Assembly: GCA_016720705.1 (NCBI GenBank)
Contig: JADKKB010000004.1
Span: 1 to 8,293 of the forward strand
Reading direction: 5' to 3'
DNA from: Chloracidobacterium sp.
GTDB lineage: Bacteria; Acidobacteriota; Blastocatellia; Pyrinomonadales; Pyrinomonadaceae
Length of the DNA: 8,293 nt
Every line of letters begins with the position of its first letter. Position 1 is the stretch's first letter. The translations under genes were made by a program, and so were the position numbers. Shown piece by piece: positions 7,290 to 8,293 of this stretch. Under the pieces are notes generated by a model, which worked only from the letters and a program-made list of their open reading frames with translations, made no database searches and was not told the origin of the DNA.

Positions 7290-8293
7290 CTTCATCGCCG
7301 GAATTTGCGCGGTCATGGAGCCACTTTACAACCGCATGCCGACGGGCGATCAGCGCAAGCTGAAAATAAAATGCGAATCGGCGACAAAGAGAGACCTGCG
7401 ATCTCTCAACTATGAAGCCGGTCTCTATTTCGCGCACCGCTACGCCGGCCTACGTCGGCTGTTCGGCCGAATGATCGACTGGGATGTCGGTGATCTTTTC
7501 GAATTCGACAAGCTTGTCGCCGACTGGAAAAAGGCCGACAAGGCTAAAAACAAGCTCAACACGTCCACCGCCAAACCGGCCCTGCAGCTCAAATTCGTCG
7601 TCGAATTGGAGACAACGACCGATGGTGACAGCATCCAAAAGCATTCCACGCAGTTAATCTGGCGCTATAACCCCTCATACGTCGCGAGCCAACTGATCGA
7701 CGACTGGGGGCGGCTGACCCAAAATCCCTTCACGGCCTGCCGCACGCAGCGTGAATTCACCGCCGATAAAACGATCGATTTGGCCAACGTAAAGACGTTC
7801 ATGCCGGCGTTCGATCGCGATCGTGGCTCGTTCGTACCGACACCCAAGCCTGACCGGAATCTCGACGCACTTTGGCGCAAGAATCTCGACGAGTGCGTTG
7901 ATCAAGCCTATCTGTCCGCCCGAGATGCCAAGACGTTGGGTGAGGCATTTACAACTTTTGAAAGCGCCTACAAGCTCTCAATCGTCGACTTTTCGACCAA
8001 AGGAGGCGGCACCGACTCCGTCCTCAATCAGACGACAGCATACGCTGCGCTGCTCGACGCCGTCCTTACCCTCGCCAAGGGCGATCGAAATCGCGATAAA
8101 CTGCTTAAGCCACTACTCATGATTGGCGTCGCGCCAATCGACGGCGGCAGGCCGGCGGCCGTCGTCGCGCCCTGGCATCCGATGCGTCTGGCGGCCATAT
8201 GGCGGAAGTCCAAGCTCGCCGTCGATCTCGTTAAACAGATTCTCGGCAGTGTCGAGGCGGAGGGCGATCCCAAGCTGTTTTTCCGCGATCTCG
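7264..8293 (+). CDS. Large operon protein with WHPxRL motif (3' partial; DptH/PbeD-type candidate)
   Basis: This frame is open without interruption from ATG 7264 to the window edge, 343 codons. If it is a separate gene it overlaps the preceding stop by 26 bases, and ATG 7315 is an alternative; neither has a good Shine-Dalgarno. More likely it is the continuation of the gene beginning at 6176. Visible stretches include LNYEAGLYFAHRYAGLRRLF, the strand-rich QLIWRYNPSYVASQLIDDW, and VVAPWHPMRLAAIWR (W304 by this start). The WHPxRL motif after a VVAP strand is, in my memory, typical of the very large ATP-binding proteins (over 1,500 residues) of DNA-modification-dependent defence systems such as DptH, where a HerA/FtsK-type P-loop lies further toward the C-terminus. 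No Walker motif is present in the visible portion, so the ATPase role is an inference. It is one of the longest uninterrupted frames in the window. Confidence 0.8.
   Translation, partial: MAAPSKRLDFIAGICAVMEPLYNRMPTGDQRKLKIKCESATKRDLRSLNYEAGLYFAHRYAGLRRLFGRMIDWDVGDLFEFDKLVADWKKADKAKNKLNTSTAKPALQLKFVVELETTTDGDSIQKHSTQLIWRYNPSYVASQLIDDWGRLTQNPFTACRTQREFTADKTIDLANVKTFMPAFDRDRGSFVPTPKPDRNLDALWRKNLDECVDQAYLSARDAKTLGEAFTTFESAYKLSIVDFSTKGGGTDSVLNQTTAYAALLDAVLTLAKGDRNRDKLLKPLLMIGVAPIDGGRPAAVVAPWHPMRLAAIWRKSKLAVDLVKQILGSVEAEGDPKLFFRDL
8121..8139 (+). repeat. Perfect 8-bp inverted repeat inside coding sequence
   Basis: GATTGGCG (8121-8128) and CGCCAATC (8132-8139) flank a TCG loop, within codons for IGVAPI shortly before the WHPxRL motif. 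There is no following T tract. It is probably incidental to coding but could form a stable hairpin in mRNA or single-stranded DNA. Confidence 0.55.

Overview
The window looks like an accessory (probably defence-type) island from a moderately GC-rich bacterium. Codon choice and protein style suggest a Proteobacterium, possibly alphaproteobacterial, but no marker gene fixes the taxon. All real genes lie on the + strand. I see no tRNA, rRNA, CRISPR array, transposase or integrase.

Left module (1-2589): the C-terminal ATPase domain of a histidine-kinase-like protein (entering from outside the window) overlaps by 11 bases a long gene that starts with an atypical response-receiver domain and continues into a large C-terminal region of unknown function. 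Together they look like a two-component-type sensor/receiver pair of the kind embedded in bacterial conflict islands.

A 218-base gap (2590-2807) separates this from the right module (2808-8293). That module is a tightly overlapping operon: a P-loop ATPase (2808-4660), an unrecognised protein of about 508 residues (4653-6179), and a long protein that is either one gene broken by a frameshift or two overlapping genes (6176-7289 and 7264-8293, running off the window). The order (ATPase, mid-size unknown, very large protein with a WHPxRL motif) resembles the DptF-DptG-DptH (DndFGH) phosphorothioate-dependent restriction operon, or the four-gene PbeABCD set. No modification genes (dndBCDE or ssp) are in view, so this assignment is an inference.

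The most striking technical feature is that almost every gene is interrupted by single-base frameshifts. Reading across them gives continuous, protein-like sequence with intact motifs, and most sites sit in or beside homopolymers (for example A5 to A4, C3 to C4, T4 to T3). At least nine, and probably ten or more, occur within 8.3 kb and across both modules. This fits uncorrected read/assembly indels better than gene decay, so I describe the genes as reconstructed units rather than as the short fragments a gene caller would give.
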